A stretch of 49,274 bases of DNA from JAFDVL01 sp043783625 (lineage in GTDB: Bacteria > Acidobacteriota > Blastocatellia > RBC074), in the NCBI GenBank assembly GCA_043783625.1, contig JAYVZE010000036.1:1-49274 (forward strand). Reading direction: 5' to 3'. Both the position numbers and the translations under genes were made by a program. Every line of letters starts with the position of its first letter. The stretch's first letter is position 1. The notes under the pieces were generated by a model. That model saw nothing but the letters and a program-made list of their open reading frames with translations, did not search any database and was not told the DNA's origin. This document shows, one piece after another, positions 38,774 to 47,107 of this stretch.

Positions 38774-39790
38774 TAAAATTCTTTTCTCTACGCCCTGCCA
38801 AACACTCTCAATCGGAATTTTCATACACGAAGTATGACTGCAACTGCGGCGAAAACAATCAACTCTGCAATCCAAATCAAAGCGTTCGATGACGACATCA
38901 TTTTTATCAAACGGGCCGTTGCGGAGCGCGGGCGTCGGGCCGTAAATTCCGACTATTGGAGTTCTGGCGGCGGCGGCTAAATGCAAGGGGCCGGTGTCTC
39001 CGCCGATGAATATTTTTGCTGTTTGCGCGAGCGCGAAAAATTGCTTGAGCGTGGAATCTAAAATTTCTACGGAGCCACTCCGCGAAGCGTTCACGACGGC
39101 TTGCGCGAGAGCTTCTTCGCCGGAGCCGTACGTGACTACGCAGTGCCATCCGTAGGCTTCCCACAAACGATCTGCGATGGCAGCGAAGCCTTCGACGCTC
39201 CACAATTTCGTCGGCCATCCGCCGCCGGGATTGATGATCGCTACGGCGTTGTTGCGGGTTGATAATGTTTGTTCGGCAAAGGAAATATCTTCAGGGGAAA
39301 GCCCAAGCGGAAATTCATAATCGCCTTCGGTTGAAAATCCCAGATGATGGATGAGGCTTAGATTTTTTTTGATGATGTGATCGTCGTCGCTGACGGTGAC
39401 GAATTCATTCAGCAGATACGCGCTGGCAGGTTCGCGCAACGCTTTTTTATCAAATCCAATTCTGCGCGGTGCCCGCGACAGCCACGCCATCGTTCCCGAT
39501 TTCAGCAAGCCTTGAAAATCAAGTGCGACATCAAATCCACGTAATTTGGCAAGAGAATTTTTGATGGCTGTGCGCGTCATTTTGCTGAAAAGATTTTTGC
39601 GCCACCCACGTGTATCAACTTCGATTAATTCATCAATGGCAGGATTATTGTTTAGGATTTTCGCTGCGCCGCCACGCTCGACTACCCATGCGATGTGTGC
39701 TTTTGGCAAGGCGCGACGCAACGCTGCGAGCGCGGGCAAGGTATGCACGACATCGCCGATGGCTCCGAGTTTGACAATCAAAATTCGCAT
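38717..39790 (-). CDS. Glycosyltransferase family 9, heptosyltransferase I-like
   Basis: A 357-residue GT-B fold enzyme that adds heptose-like sugars to the lipopolysaccharide core. The N-terminal motif is MRILIVKLGAIGDVVHTLPA and the ADP-sugar site is FIGGDTGPLHLAAAARTPIVG with IYGPT. A Cys cluster (DCRVDCFRRSCSHTSC) follows the donor site, as in many GT9 proteins. It is the last gene of a three-gene operon on the minus strand, 4 bp after the BNR-repeat gene. The final ~18 residues are encoded by a dispersed repeat (38744-38773), so the native C-terminus has been replaced. Confidence 0.9.
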   Translation of the reverse strand: MRILIVKLGAIGDVVHTLPALAALRRALPKAHIAWVVERGGAAKILNNNPAIDELIEVDTRGWRKNLFSKMTRTAIKNSLAKLRGFDVALDFQGLLKSGTMAWLSRAPRRIGFDKKALREPASAYLLNEFVTVSDDDHIIKKNLSLIHHLGFSTEGDYEFPLGLSPEDISFAEQTLSTRNNAVAIINPGGGWPTKLWSVEGFAAIADRLWEAYGWHCVVTYGSGEEALAQAVVNASRSGSVEILDSTLKQFFALAQTAKIFIGGDTGPLHLAAAARTPIVGIYGPTPALRNGPFDKNDVVIERFDLDCRVDCFRRSCSHTSCMKIPIESVWQGVEKRILATGSASVSLAVCERSNAN

Positions 39791-39794
39791 TCAA

Positions 39795-40913
39795 TTAATT
39801 CGACAATAGGACATAAAATTTATTGTCTTTGCCAACGAATGCAACCGCTTTGTCCTTACTTGGCATTGCGCTTACAACTCCCTGTTCATCGCTAAATTTT
39901 CCATCGTTTGCGTAACGCACCCAATGCAATTTTGCATCTTGTTTCCAGAGCAAAAATATCTGGGATTGATTCGATAAAATCATCGGGTGATTAGCTGCGC
40001 CTTCGCTGATCGGAGCCGCGATTCGTGGAGCAAATCCTGCGTTCATATTGGCGGCGGATGACCAATACACTTTTCCCTGACTCATCCAGCTTACAAGTAT
40101 GCGTTGATTATTGGCGACGTGAAAATCTGCGCCGCTCATTGGGCAGCCTTCGAGGTTCCATTTGTCGTCGCTGATGCGGACGGCTTTGAAGTTGTTTTCC
40201 AGTTTACGACCTTTGAGCAAATAAAAATCGCGGATGTTGTGCCAACCGCTGCGAAAGGCGATGTACACGTCATCGCCTTGCAAGCGAGCTTCTAATCGGC
40301 AACAGGCACAGGCACGCCCCGCAAAGTCGTACTTCACAATTTTGTTAGGTGCAAAGGTCTCTCCATGATTGATCGAACGCGCCAAAATGATGGCATCTGT
40401 GACAGGGTTTTCGATGTCTTTCGGCAACCTTGCATCCAGCCAGAAGACCAAGACGTTTCCTGCATTATCTGCAACAAGCGTGGGGCTGTCGCAACCAAAT
40501 GGACTGTCTTGAAGATTCTGCTCCGGGGCAAAAGTCTTGCCGCCATCGGTGCTATGCGTATACCAAACGCCGCCTCCCATTTTGTAATGTCCAAGCCAAA
40601 CAACATGAATGAATCCGTTTTTACCAAGCACGATTTTTGCGCCGCGCTCACCACCTACAGTAACAGTCCCCGCGCGTTGATTTAATTTGACAGGTGCAGC
40701 GAAAGTTTTTCCGCCATCGCGCGATTGCACATAAAAAGCGTCGTTTTCTTTGCCGTACGTCAGATGCAAAATGCCATTTTTATCTTGCGCAATTTCCGGC
40801 ACGCGCCCCTGATTTGGCGTAGTAAGCGGGATGATGGGCTGCGCCTGAACTATCATTTCAGCCCACGCGCCAGCCCACACAAAAAATAGTAAAGCTGCGA
40901 ATTTTTGCTTCAT
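39795..40913 (-). CDS. Secreted BNR-repeat (sialidase-like) protein
   Basis: A 372-residue protein with a signal peptide (about 1-25, AWAEMIVQAQ). The mature part is a beta-propeller candidate with Asp-box (BNR) repeats: SRDGGKTFAAP, STDGGKTFAPE and SINHGETFAPN, plus a later degenerate one. Asp boxes occur in sialidases and many non-enzymatic propellers; the sialidase catalytic Arg triad and Tyr/Glu pair cannot be confirmed here. Its start overlaps the stop of the upstream glycosyltransferase by 4 bp, so expression with cell-surface polysaccharide genes is likely. GGAG precedes the ATG. Confidence 0.8.
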   Translation of the reverse strand: MKQKFAALLFFVWAGAWAEMIVQAQPIIPLTTPNQGRVPEIAQDKNGILHLTYGKENDAFYVQSRDGGKTFAAPVKLNQRAGTVTVGGERGAKIVLGKNGFIHVVWLGHYKMGGGVWYTHSTDGGKTFAPEQNLQDSPFGCDSPTLVADNAGNVLVFWLDARLPKDIENPVTDAIILARSINHGETFAPNKIVKYDFAGRACACCRLEARLQGDDVYIAFRSGWHNIRDFYLLKGRKLENNFKAVRISDDKWNLEGCPMSGADFHVANNQRILVSWMSQGKVYWSSAANMNAGFAPRIAAPISEGAANHPMILSNQSQIFLLWKQDAKLHWVRYANDGKFSDEQGVVSAMPSKDKAVAFVGKDNKFYVLLSN

Positions 40914-42007
40914 AGTTTCTCCAATAAGGATAAGGATTTTTCGGCGACTTTATCAACCGTAAGGCGAGTCATGCAGCGATGGTCAATCGGACATTCGGGG
41001 TGCATGCATCGCTCGCACTCAATACCTTCGGCGCGGATCAATTCTGAACGCGAGCCAAGCGGCGCGGTTTCAAATTCATTGGTCGGGCCGAAGATTGTAA
41101 GGGTTGGAACGCTGAGCGCGGCAGCGACATGCGCCGGGCCGGTGTCGTTCGTAATGACTAAATCAGCTTTGGCAAGGATTCCAATTAATTCCGGGATCGT
41201 ACTTTTTCCTGCTAAGTTCAGGGCATTTGCCGGATGTTTCATTTGCGCAATCACACGCTCAGCATTTTCACGTTCTGCGCCCGCGCCAATCAAAATAATT
41301 CTGGCGTCCAGCTCGTTCACGATTCGATCCGCCAGCTCCGCAAAATAATTTTCAGGCCAGCATTTCGCGCGGCTGTTCGTAGCTCCGGCGTTGAGGACGA
41401 TTAATTTATTTGCTCCGTTTTGAATGCCGAATTGATGCAACAATTTTGACGCTGACGAAAGCTGCGAAGCCTGTGCGGTCATAACAGGAATAGACCACGG
41501 ATCGGACGGATTAGGCGGGTTTTCGCTGATCTGATCTGTGTTGATCTGTGGTTTATTTCGAGAACAGATGCGCTCCGCTTCGATGACTAAATCTAGATAA
41601 TCATTTGTCTGGTGGCGATTGGGAGGAGGTTGATTTAATTTGTGCGTGAGCAGAAATCTGCGTTCCTGTGTGTCGAATCCGATGCGAATTTTTGCCCTGC
41701 CGAGAAAGGTGAGCAAGGCAGCTTCAAAGGCATTTTGAAAAAGAATTGCCAGATCAAATCTTTCGCGTCGCAGTCGCTGCATCGTTTCAATGAAGGCTTT
41801 TTTTCCTTCCTCTTTTCGACGGTAGAGGATGATTTCATCAACCTGTGGAAATCCTGTGAATATTTCGGCCGCGCGGGCTGGAGCAAGTAACGTGATGTAC
41901 GCATCGGGAAAGGATTCGCGCAGTCGGAGCATCGCTGGAATCGTCATGACGGCATCGCCCAGCCAGTTCGTCCCGCGCACGAGAATTTTTTTTACTTCAG
42001 AAGTCAT
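40910..42007 (-). CDS. waaF: Glycosyltransferase family 9, heptosyltransferase II-like
   Basis: A 365-residue GT-B enzyme of LPS core assembly. MTSEVKKILVRGTNWLGDAVM is the typical WaaF opening, VITNDTGPAHVAAALSVP with LTIFGPT is the donor site, and CERCMHPECPIDHRCM is the family Cys motif. Residues about 151-173 (KPQINTDQISENPPNPSDPW) are encoded by a dispersed repeat (41489-41557) that keeps the frame open; they sit between the two Rossmann domains. It is the first gene of the operon with the BNR protein and the second GT9. The start has no clear ribosome binding site. Confidence 0.9.
   Translation of the reverse strand: MTSEVKKILVRGTNWLGDAVMTIPAMLRLRESFPDAYITLLAPARAAEIFTGFPQVDEIILYRRKEEGKKAFIETMQRLRRERFDLAILFQNAFEAALLTFLGRAKIRIGFDTQERRFLLTHKLNQPPPNRHQTNDYLDLVIEAERICSRNKPQINTDQISENPPNPSDPWSIPVMTAQASQLSSASKLLHQFGIQNGANKLIVLNAGATNSRAKCWPENYFAELADRIVNELDARIILIGAGAERENAERVIAQMKHPANALNLAGKSTIPELIGILAKADLVITNDTGPAHVAAALSVPTLTIFGPTNEFETAPLGSRSELIRAEGIECERCMHPECPIDHRCMTRLTVDKVAEKSLSLLEKL
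41489..41557. repeat. Dispersed inverted repeat inside the waaF-like gene
   Basis: AATAGACCACGGATC (41489-41503) is mirrored by GATCTGTGGTTTATT (41543-41557), with GGATTAGGCGGGTTTTCGCT between. It shares AATAGACCAC and GGCGGGTTT with the element at 26342-26445. It is in frame without a stop. Confidence 0.9.
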
Positions 42008-42032
42008 CTGTGGCGATTGTCATAGATCAAAG

Positions 42033-42056
42033 TCTGGAGCGCAAGCGGGACACTCG
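42033..42056. repeat. Half-element related to the 38612-38773 repeat
   Basis: TCTGGAGCGCAAGCGGGACA matches the arm of the repeat at 38612 in its first 16 bases. No mirrored partner is seen. Confidence 0.6.
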
Positions 42057-42092
42057 CCAAATGTGTGAGACCTGATCGGGAAAAAAGAAATC

Positions 42093-42215
42093 ATCCACGA
42101 AGGAACACGAAGATGGTACGAAGGAAGGCAACCATTTAGTTGGTGAGGGGAGAGCGGCAAATAACACGCCGGAAGAAGTTAAAAAACTTCGTGTTCCGTC
42201 GTGTGCTTCGTGGAT
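42093..42215. repeat. Inverted repeat with CCACGAAG-type arms
   Basis: ATCCACGAAGGAACACGAAG (42093-42112) is mirrored by CTTCGTGTTCCGTCGTGTGC and TTCGTGGAT (42187-42215) across a ~75-base centre. It fills most of the gap 42008-42286 upstream of the waaF-like operon; I see no gene in it. Confidence 0.88.
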
Positions 42216-42286
42216 AGTTAATTCCGATCAGGACTATTTTATAGATGAAAGGAAAAAGACGATCCAGGCAAGCAGCTCCCCTCAAC

Positions 42287-42336
42287 AAAAAAATCGTCGC
42301 TGCTTGCAACTCCCCCAAGTGCAAACTGCGACGATC
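42287..42336 (-). terminator. Rho-independent terminator of the small-protein operon
   Basis: On the minus strand ATCGTCGC (42328-42335 region) pairs with GCGACGAT (42293-42300), with an inner TTGCA/TGCAA stem, and is followed by seven T residues (42287-42293). It lies 26 bp after the stop of the 58-residue gene. Confidence 0.75.
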
Positions 42337-42361
42337 TTTTGAGTAATTAACTCACTCGTAT

Positions 42362-42538
42362 TTAAGTATTATTTGACCATGTTGTCAATGGCTTTATTTT
42401 CTTTGGAGCCGCTTCGATCTCATTTAAGACAAAATTTACTTCCAAGGCTAAACCGGAAAGTATGGCGGCGAACAAAAATAGAGTGAAAAATCCAGCAGTA
42501 ATCTTCGAACTCATAATTTTAGCAAGTGCATTAATCAT
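42362..42538 (-). CDS. Small single-pass membrane protein (58 residues), unknown
   Basis: A short gene supported by several signals: a GGAGG ribosome site nine bases before the ATG, an open frame of 58 codons, and a strong terminator just downstream. The product has a short basic N-terminus (MINALAKIMSSKIT), one hydrophobic helix (about 16-38, GFFTLFLFAAILSGLALEVN) and a Lys/Pro-containing tail ending TTWSNNT. It follows the TMEM220 gene by 55 bp on the same strand and may share its transcript. The family is not recognised; a small regulator of a membrane complex is conceivable. Confidence 0.7.
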   Translation of the reverse strand: MINALAKIMSSKITAGFFTLFLFAAILSGLALEVNFVLNEIEAAPKKIKPLTTWSNNT

Positions 42539-42593
42539 CTCTTCTAACCTCCATCCGACTCTACGTGTTTGGAGGCGAAATTGGATTCATCAA

Positions 42594-42959
42594 CTAAGCC
42601 CGCTGCCGAAAGCGAGCAAGAGTCAGTGCCGACATCCAGAAGACAACGATTAGTAATCCACCAAACTCACGTCCGACTTCGATGCGTTCGTCCTTCATTT
42701 CAAAGGCTTGAAACAATTCAGTAAAACCGACTTTGCCGATGACCTGCGAAGCCAGTGAAAGCGCCCAGACTAACGCGATTGAAGCAACCATGACGGGCAG
42801 GTAGGATGGTAATTTACCAAGCGCGAACAGGAGGCAGGCGATCATTGCCGCGCCGTAAATCGCCATCCAAATCAGTGGATCAGGATCGTTATATTGCACG
42901 ATGGCGCTGAACAAAAAGGCCAGGATCATGACGTGATTGGCATACTTCAAAATGATCAT
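42594..42959 (-). CDS. TMEM220 family membrane protein
   Basis: A 121-residue protein with four predicted helices (about 8-20, 28-48, 53-74, 100-117). The motifs AIVQYNDPDPLIWMAIYG and EVGREFGGLLIVVFWM are those of the TMEM220 family, whose function is unknown. Only one base separates its ATG from the stop of the preceding gene, and AGG lies eight bases upstream, so it is translationally coupled to the CBM9-like gene. Confidence 0.85.
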   Translation of the reverse strand: MIILKYANHVMILAFLFSAIVQYNDPDPLIWMAIYGAAMIACLLFALGKLPSYLPVMVASIALVWALSLASQVIGKVGFTELFQAFEMKDERIEVGREFGGLLIVVFWMSALTLARFRQRA

Positions 42960-42960
42960 A

Positions 42961-43653
42961 TTATTTGCCTAAGCGGAGCCGGCCGAAGGCTTCGGGCGTG
43001 TGATAATTATCATTGTTGACAGGCTTCCACGTAATAAATTTTCGATTTGGAGCCGCGCCCTGAATGCGATAAAAATTAATGCGCATTTCGTTTCCGGCTT
43101 TGGCAGAGCGCGAATCAATTTTGCTCATCGGAATGCGCATTTCGCCGTACCAGATTTTATGGGCTTGATCCAGTTTTGCTTTCACTTCGTAGCCCGAATT
43201 CCAGGCAACGTCGTGATTGGCGGGTTTCGTCCCGCGATCAATAAATAAGTCTACCCATTCGCCCTGCGGAGAAACCTGAAATTCCGTATAACGTTTGATG
43301 TTCTTGAAATCCGTCCCGATGAAAGCCTCGGCAACATCGAAATCCCAGAGCTTGTCTGTCTCGGTAGTCGTCGAGGGATTCGCTTTTAAATTTAAATCTT
43401 CGTATTGACAAACAAAGAGCAGATATAAGTTTTTCGCCGTCCAGCGGGAACGAATTTCGGTGCGATGATGCGCGACCGTTTCGCCGCGTCTGCCGGATTC
43501 GGTGACGACTCCAGTGGTGGATTTCCACGCCGCAGAATTCGGATCAGCGGATAACGTGAAATCAGCTTTGGCACGGGCACTGGTGATGATGGATTGGCTG
43601 TGCGCTGTGCTGCACAACGCAAACAAAACAAGGATCGTAAGAAAGTTTTTCAT
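42961..43653 (-). CDS. Secreted CBM9/DOMON-like carbohydrate-binding protein
   Basis: A 230-residue protein with a signal peptide (about 1-20, CSTAHSQS). The mature part matches the family 9 carbohydrate-binding-like domain: W43-containing AAWKSTTG, HHRTEIRSRWTAKNLYLLF, DFDVAEAFIGTD and EFQVSPQGEWVDLFIDRG. Such domains bind sugars or cytochrome-type ligands; no catalytic module is attached. GGGAAA precedes the ATG. It is first in an operon with TMEM220 and probably the 58-residue protein, and is divergent from the thioesterase gene. Confidence 0.85.
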   Translation of the reverse strand: MKNFLTILVLFALCSTAHSQSIITSARAKADFTLSADPNSAAWKSTTGVVTESGRRGETVAHHRTEIRSRWTAKNLYLLFVCQYEDLNLKANPSTTTETDKLWDFDVAEAFIGTDFKNIKRYTEFQVSPQGEWVDLFIDRGTKPANHDVAWNSGYEVKAKLDQAHKIWYGEMRIPMSKIDSRSAKAGNEMRINFYRIQGAAPNRKFITWKPVNNDNYHTPEAFGRLRLGK

Positions 43654-43780
43654 ATTTATTTTCCCGGAAAAAATTTGAGGCGTGCATCATCGCCTAATTT
43701 GATATTCGTCGCAATGCTAGTAAGCTGGAAAAAGTTCGCCGTTCGCTGTTGTCAGTTCGCAGATTTTGATTTCAACACTT

Positions 43781-44194
43781 ATGCCAATTTTAACGATTCC
43801 CCAAATTGAAGAATTTCTTGAAGAACATTTTCCTGCCATTAATCGCCTTCTCAAAATTGAAGAAATTGGCGATACCCGCGTCCGCGTGCGGATGGGGCAA
43901 AGAGAAATGCACCTGCGACCGGGCGGTACGATTTCGGGGCCGACGTTGATGACGCTCGCAGATACGGCGATGTACGTGTTAGTTCTGGCGATTGCAGGAA
44001 TCGAAGGTCATGCCGTCACCACGAATTTAAATATTAATTTTTTACGCAAGCCAAAACCAACTGACGTGATTGGCGAAGTCCGGTTATTGAAATCCGGGGT
44101 TCGCTTAATCGTTGGTGATGTCACGATGTATTCTGAAGGCGAAAGTACTCCGGTCGCACACGCGACTGTGACGTATTCCATTCCGCCGCGTTGA
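43781..44194 (+). CDS. PaaI-type hotdog-fold thioesterase
   Basis: A 137-residue acyl-CoA thioesterase-like protein. The hotdog motif LRPGGTISGPTLMTLADTAMYV holds the usual catalytic region (Asp/Thr on the long helix), followed by VTTNLNINFLRKP and the beta-strands that end HATVTYSIP. An upstream TTG would add five residues; the ATG at 43781 is preferred. No strong ribosome site is visible. Substrates of this family are often phenylacetyl- or hydroxyphenyl-CoA, but this cannot be told here. Confidence 0.87.
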   Translation: MPILTIPQIEEFLEEHFPAINRLLKIEEIGDTRVRVRMGQREMHLRPGGTISGPTLMTLADTAMYVLVLAIAGIEGHAVTTNLNINFLRKPKPTDVIGEVRLLKSGVRLIVGDVTMYSEGESTPVAHATVTYSIPPR

Positions 44195-44249
44195 CGCTAT
44201 GGAGACAATGTCAGTAAACTATACCGCAGTATTTCAAGCGGAGGAATTT

Positions 44250-45053
44250 ATGCCAATTCAGACAAACGCCCTCACCGTCGAAGAATCAGAATATCCATCA
44301 GTATATCAAGGATATACGCTAGACCTGACGCATATCGTGACGGAGGATGACGAGCCTGTGGACAATATTTTTTCTGCGATTCAGCAGCGGTTATTAGTCG
44401 AACCCTTATATTCATCGTGGACTGGACCCGGTGAGGAACGCCCATTTTTTGCCGAATCCAATATCGGAGTTTTTTATCTACTCAAAGCTCCACCGCTGGT
44501 TCCAGACGCTCTGCTGAGCCTTGATGTCGAAGCCGACCCGGACATTTGGGCGAAAGAACATCGGTCATATTTTATATGGGAATTTGGCAAACCACCGGAT
44601 GTTGTCGTCGAAGTTGTCTCCAATAAAATCGGTAACGAAGATACCAGTAAGCTGGATAAATACGCCCGGATGAAAGTTTCCTATTACGTGATTTATGACC
44701 CGGATAAACGCTTGAGTGAAAATGTACTGAAAGTTTATCGGCTGAATGGCTATGAATATCAATTACATTCGGGCGAGCAATTGCCGGGGATTCATATTGG
44801 ACTTCGTCTGTGGGAAGGCATCTATTCTGAAATGGGCACGACCTGGTTACGCTGGATTGATGAACAGGGAAACCTGATTCTGACGGGCAAGGAACTAGCA
44901 GAACGGGAAACCGCCAGAAGCCTGCAAGCCCATGCCGAAGCTGTACGAGCGAAAGCTGATGCCATACAAGCCCATGCCGAAAAAGAAGCGGCGATTCAAC
45001 GGGCTGAAAAACTGGCGGAGCGGTTGCGGCAGATGGGTGTTCAGGATGCGTAG
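44250..45053 (+). CDS. Uma2 family (DUF820) restriction-endonuclease-like protein
   Basis: A 267-residue protein with a PD-(D/E)XK-like core: PPDVVVEVVSNKIGNEDTSKL followed by DKYARMKVSYYVIYDP. The family is abundant in cyanobacteria and other bacteria and its role is unsettled. The C-terminal ~60 residues are an Ala/Glu-rich coiled coil (RETARSLQAHAEAVRAKADA). The ATG at 44250 is preceded by an ideal GGAGG, so an earlier ATG at 44199 is rejected. It follows the thioesterase gene by 55 bp. Confidence 0.85.
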   Translation: MPIQTNALTVEESEYPSVYQGYTLDLTHIVTEDDEPVDNIFSAIQQRLLVEPLYSSWTGPGEERPFFAESNIGVFYLLKAPPLVPDALLSLDVEADPDIWAKEHRSYFIWEFGKPPDVVVEVVSNKIGNEDTSKLDKYARMKVSYYVIYDPDKRLSENVLKVYRLNGYEYQLHSGEQLPGIHIGLRLWEGIYSEMGTTWLRWIDEQGNLILTGKELAERETARSLQAHAEAVRAKADAIQAHAEKEAAIQRAEKLAERLRQMGVQDA

Positions 45054-45106
45054 CAAGGATATAGCGTAACCGGCTATGGTTGCACTACATTTAATTTGGA
45101 GATTTA

Positions 45107-46804
45107 ATGAAGAAATTTCTTTTCACGCTTTGTTTTCTGGTAGTTTTTGTGATTGCAGCGCAGGCACAGGAAAAAGAATTGCCTGCTGATATTCTTTTTA
45201 AAAATGGCAATTTTTATACAGTCAATGAAGCGCAACCCAATGCCGAAGCCGTCGCCGTGCAATACGGCAGAATTATTTATGTCGGCTCCAATCTCGACGC
45301 GAAAAAATACGAAGTCAAAGGTGTTAAGGTCATTGATCTGAAAGGTCGAACTGTCGTCCCCGGCATGGCGGACGCGCATTATCATTTATCCGGCGTCGGC
45401 TTTCGTGAAATGAATTTAAATCTGGAAGGTACGACCAGCCTCGCGGATTTTCTGACGAAAGTGAAAGCCCGCGTTGATAAAGCCAAGCCCGGAGAATGGG
45501 TCACAGGGCGTGGCTGGATCGAAACTTTCTGGACTCCGCAAGCGTTTCCGACGCGTCAAGACCTCGACAAAATTGCTCCGAATAATCCGATATTTTTGAC
45601 CCGCGCTGATGGACACGGAGCAGTTGTCAATTCTACTGCGCTGAAAATTGCGAACATTGATCGCAACACCGAAACTCCCTTCGGCGGCGAAATCATGAAA
45701 GACAAACAGGGCGAACCGAACGGAATGTTGCTGGATCGCGCGCAAGGATTAATTGGTAAATTCGTTCCTGAAGCGACTCCGGCGGATCACGAAAAAGCCT
45801 TGATTTTAGGGGCGAAACGCAGCATCGAACTCGGATGGACACAGGTTCACAACGCGGGTGCGGAGTGGAGCGAAATTGCTGTTTTGAAGCGACTCTACAC
45901 TGAAAACAAAATCAAGCTGCGCGTTTACGAAGCAATTTACGGCCCCGGCGAAGATGCGAAAAAACTTTTGAGTAAGGGACCTGATATTGGATTATTCGAC
46001 CATCGTTTGACCGTTCGTACCATCAAGGTTCCGCTAGATGGTGCGCTTGGTTCGAAGGGTGCGGCACTGCTTGAAAATTATAGCGATCACGACACGAATG
46101 GATTATTAAAATACAAAGAATTTGAATTGGTTCCGATGTTCAAGGACGCGCTGCGCAAAGGAATACAAATCGAAACCCACGCTATCGGAGACCGCGCCAA
46201 TCGTACGATTCTGGATTGGTACGAAAAGGCTTTTGAAGAAGTTTCTGCGATGGAACGCTACGAGCGCAGCGATCCGCGCTGGCGCATTGAGCACGCACAA
46301 ATCGTGAATCCTGCCGACATCCCACGCTTCAAAAAATTGAATATCATCCCGTCAATGCAGCCTTCGCACGCGATTGGCGATTTACATTTTGCCGGAAGCC
46401 GTTTGGGGCAGGAACGCTTGAAAGGCGCGTACGCATGGCAGACATTTCTCAAGCAGGGAAGCCTGATTGCCGGAGGCTCTGACGCTCCGGTGGAACGCGG
46501 CGAACCGATGATCGAATTTTACGCCGCCGTCGCCCGCAAAGATCAAAAAGGATTTTCCGGCGAAGGTTGGCACGCCGAAGAAAAAGCTACACGTGAACAA
46601 GCACTGAAAATGTTTACGCTGTGGGCAGCCAACGCCGCCTTTGAAGAAAAATTGCGCGGCTCCATTGAAGTTGGAAAATTAGCTGATCTGACAATTCTTT
46701 CCGCCGACATTATGAAAATTTCTGAAGCACAGATTTTGACAACGAAATGTTTGATGACGGTGATTGGCGGGGAAGTCGTGTTTGGTGAAATTCCGAAAAA
46801 ATGA
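45107..46804 (+). CDS. Secreted amidohydrolase, YtcJ-like
   Basis: A 565-residue metal-dependent hydrolase with a signal peptide (about 1-21, AAQAQE). The amidohydrolase hallmarks are VVPGMADAHYHLSGVG (first metal His pair), ETHAIGDRANRTILDWYE, RIEHAQIV and GSDAPVERGEPMIEFYAAV, all in the order seen in YtcJ/N-acyl-amino-acid or formamide-type hydrolases. Length and domain order are normal for the family. GGAG precedes the ATG. The substrate is unknown. The promoter of the downstream toxin-antitoxin pair lies just after its stop. Confidence 0.9.
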   Translation: MKKFLFTLCFLVVFVIAAQAQEKELPADILFKNGNFYTVNEAQPNAEAVAVQYGRIIYVGSNLDAKKYEVKGVKVIDLKGRTVVPGMADAHYHLSGVGFREMNLNLEGTTSLADFLTKVKARVDKAKPGEWVTGRGWIETFWTPQAFPTRQDLDKIAPNNPIFLTRADGHGAVVNSTALKIANIDRNTETPFGGEIMKDKQGEPNGMLLDRAQGLIGKFVPEATPADHEKALILGAKRSIELGWTQVHNAGAEWSEIAVLKRLYTENKIKLRVYEAIYGPGEDAKKLLSKGPDIGLFDHRLTVRTIKVPLDGALGSKGAALLENYSDHDTNGLLKYKEFELVPMFKDALRKGIQIETHAIGDRANRTILDWYEKAFEEVSAMERYERSDPRWRIEHAQIVNPADIPRFKKLNIIPSMQPSHAIGDLHFAGSRLGQERLKGAYAWQTFLKQGSLIAGGSDAPVERGEPMIEFYAAVARKDQKGFSGEGWHAEEKATREQALKMFTLWAANAAFEEKLRGSIEVGKLADLTILSADIMKISEAQILTTKCLMTVIGGEVVFGEIPKK

Positions 46805-46812
46805 TTGTTGCG

Positions 46813-46821
46813 TGTTATAAT
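46813..46821 (+). promoter_or_regulatory. Extended -10 promoter of the DUF433/DUF5615 pair
   Basis: TGT followed by TATAAT (46816-46821) is a perfect extended -10 box, nine bases after the amidohydrolase stop codon and 31 bp before the antitoxin ATG. There is no good -35 box, as is allowed for extended -10 promoters. Confidence 0.6.
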
Positions 46822-46852
46822 ACCTGAAAATTTATTGTTTCAGGAGGGTGCA

Positions 46853-47107
46853 ATGAAAATCAGTGAACGTAAAGAATATGGACAGTATATCGTTTCTGAT
46901 CCCGCAATTTGTGGAGGTCAATTAACGTTTAGGGGGACGCGCATTTTCGTCAAAGACGTGTTGGAAATGGTGTCGCAGGGTTGGGCTTGGGATAAAATTT
47001 CTGAAGCTTGGTTTGGACGTATCAGCTCTGACGCGATTGCTGAAGCCGTAGCTCTTGCCAATTCCGCTTTGCTTCAAGAAAACGATAAACAACGACGCGC
47101 AGCATGA
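46853..47107 (+). CDS. DUF433 antitoxin
   Basis: An 84-residue protein with the DUF433 signature VSDPAICGGQLTFRGTRIFV and the following helix VLEMVSQGWAWDKISEAWF. It carries the DNA-binding/antitoxin fold that neutralises a DUF5615 PIN-like toxin. AGGAGG lies six bases before the ATG at 46853, so a TTG start at 46805 is rejected. Its stop overlaps the toxin start by four bases, a typical toxin-antitoxin arrangement that ensures co-translation. Confidence 0.9.
   Translation: MKISERKEYGQYIVSDPAICGGQLTFRGTRIFVKDVLEMVSQGWAWDKISEAWFGRISSDAIAEAVALANSALLQENDKQRRAA

Noticed and set aside
42136..42653. Frames of 62 and 63 codons around the small membrane protein
   Set aside because: One reads through an inverted repeat and the terminator; the other is antisense to the 58-residue gene that has a ribosome site and terminator of its own.
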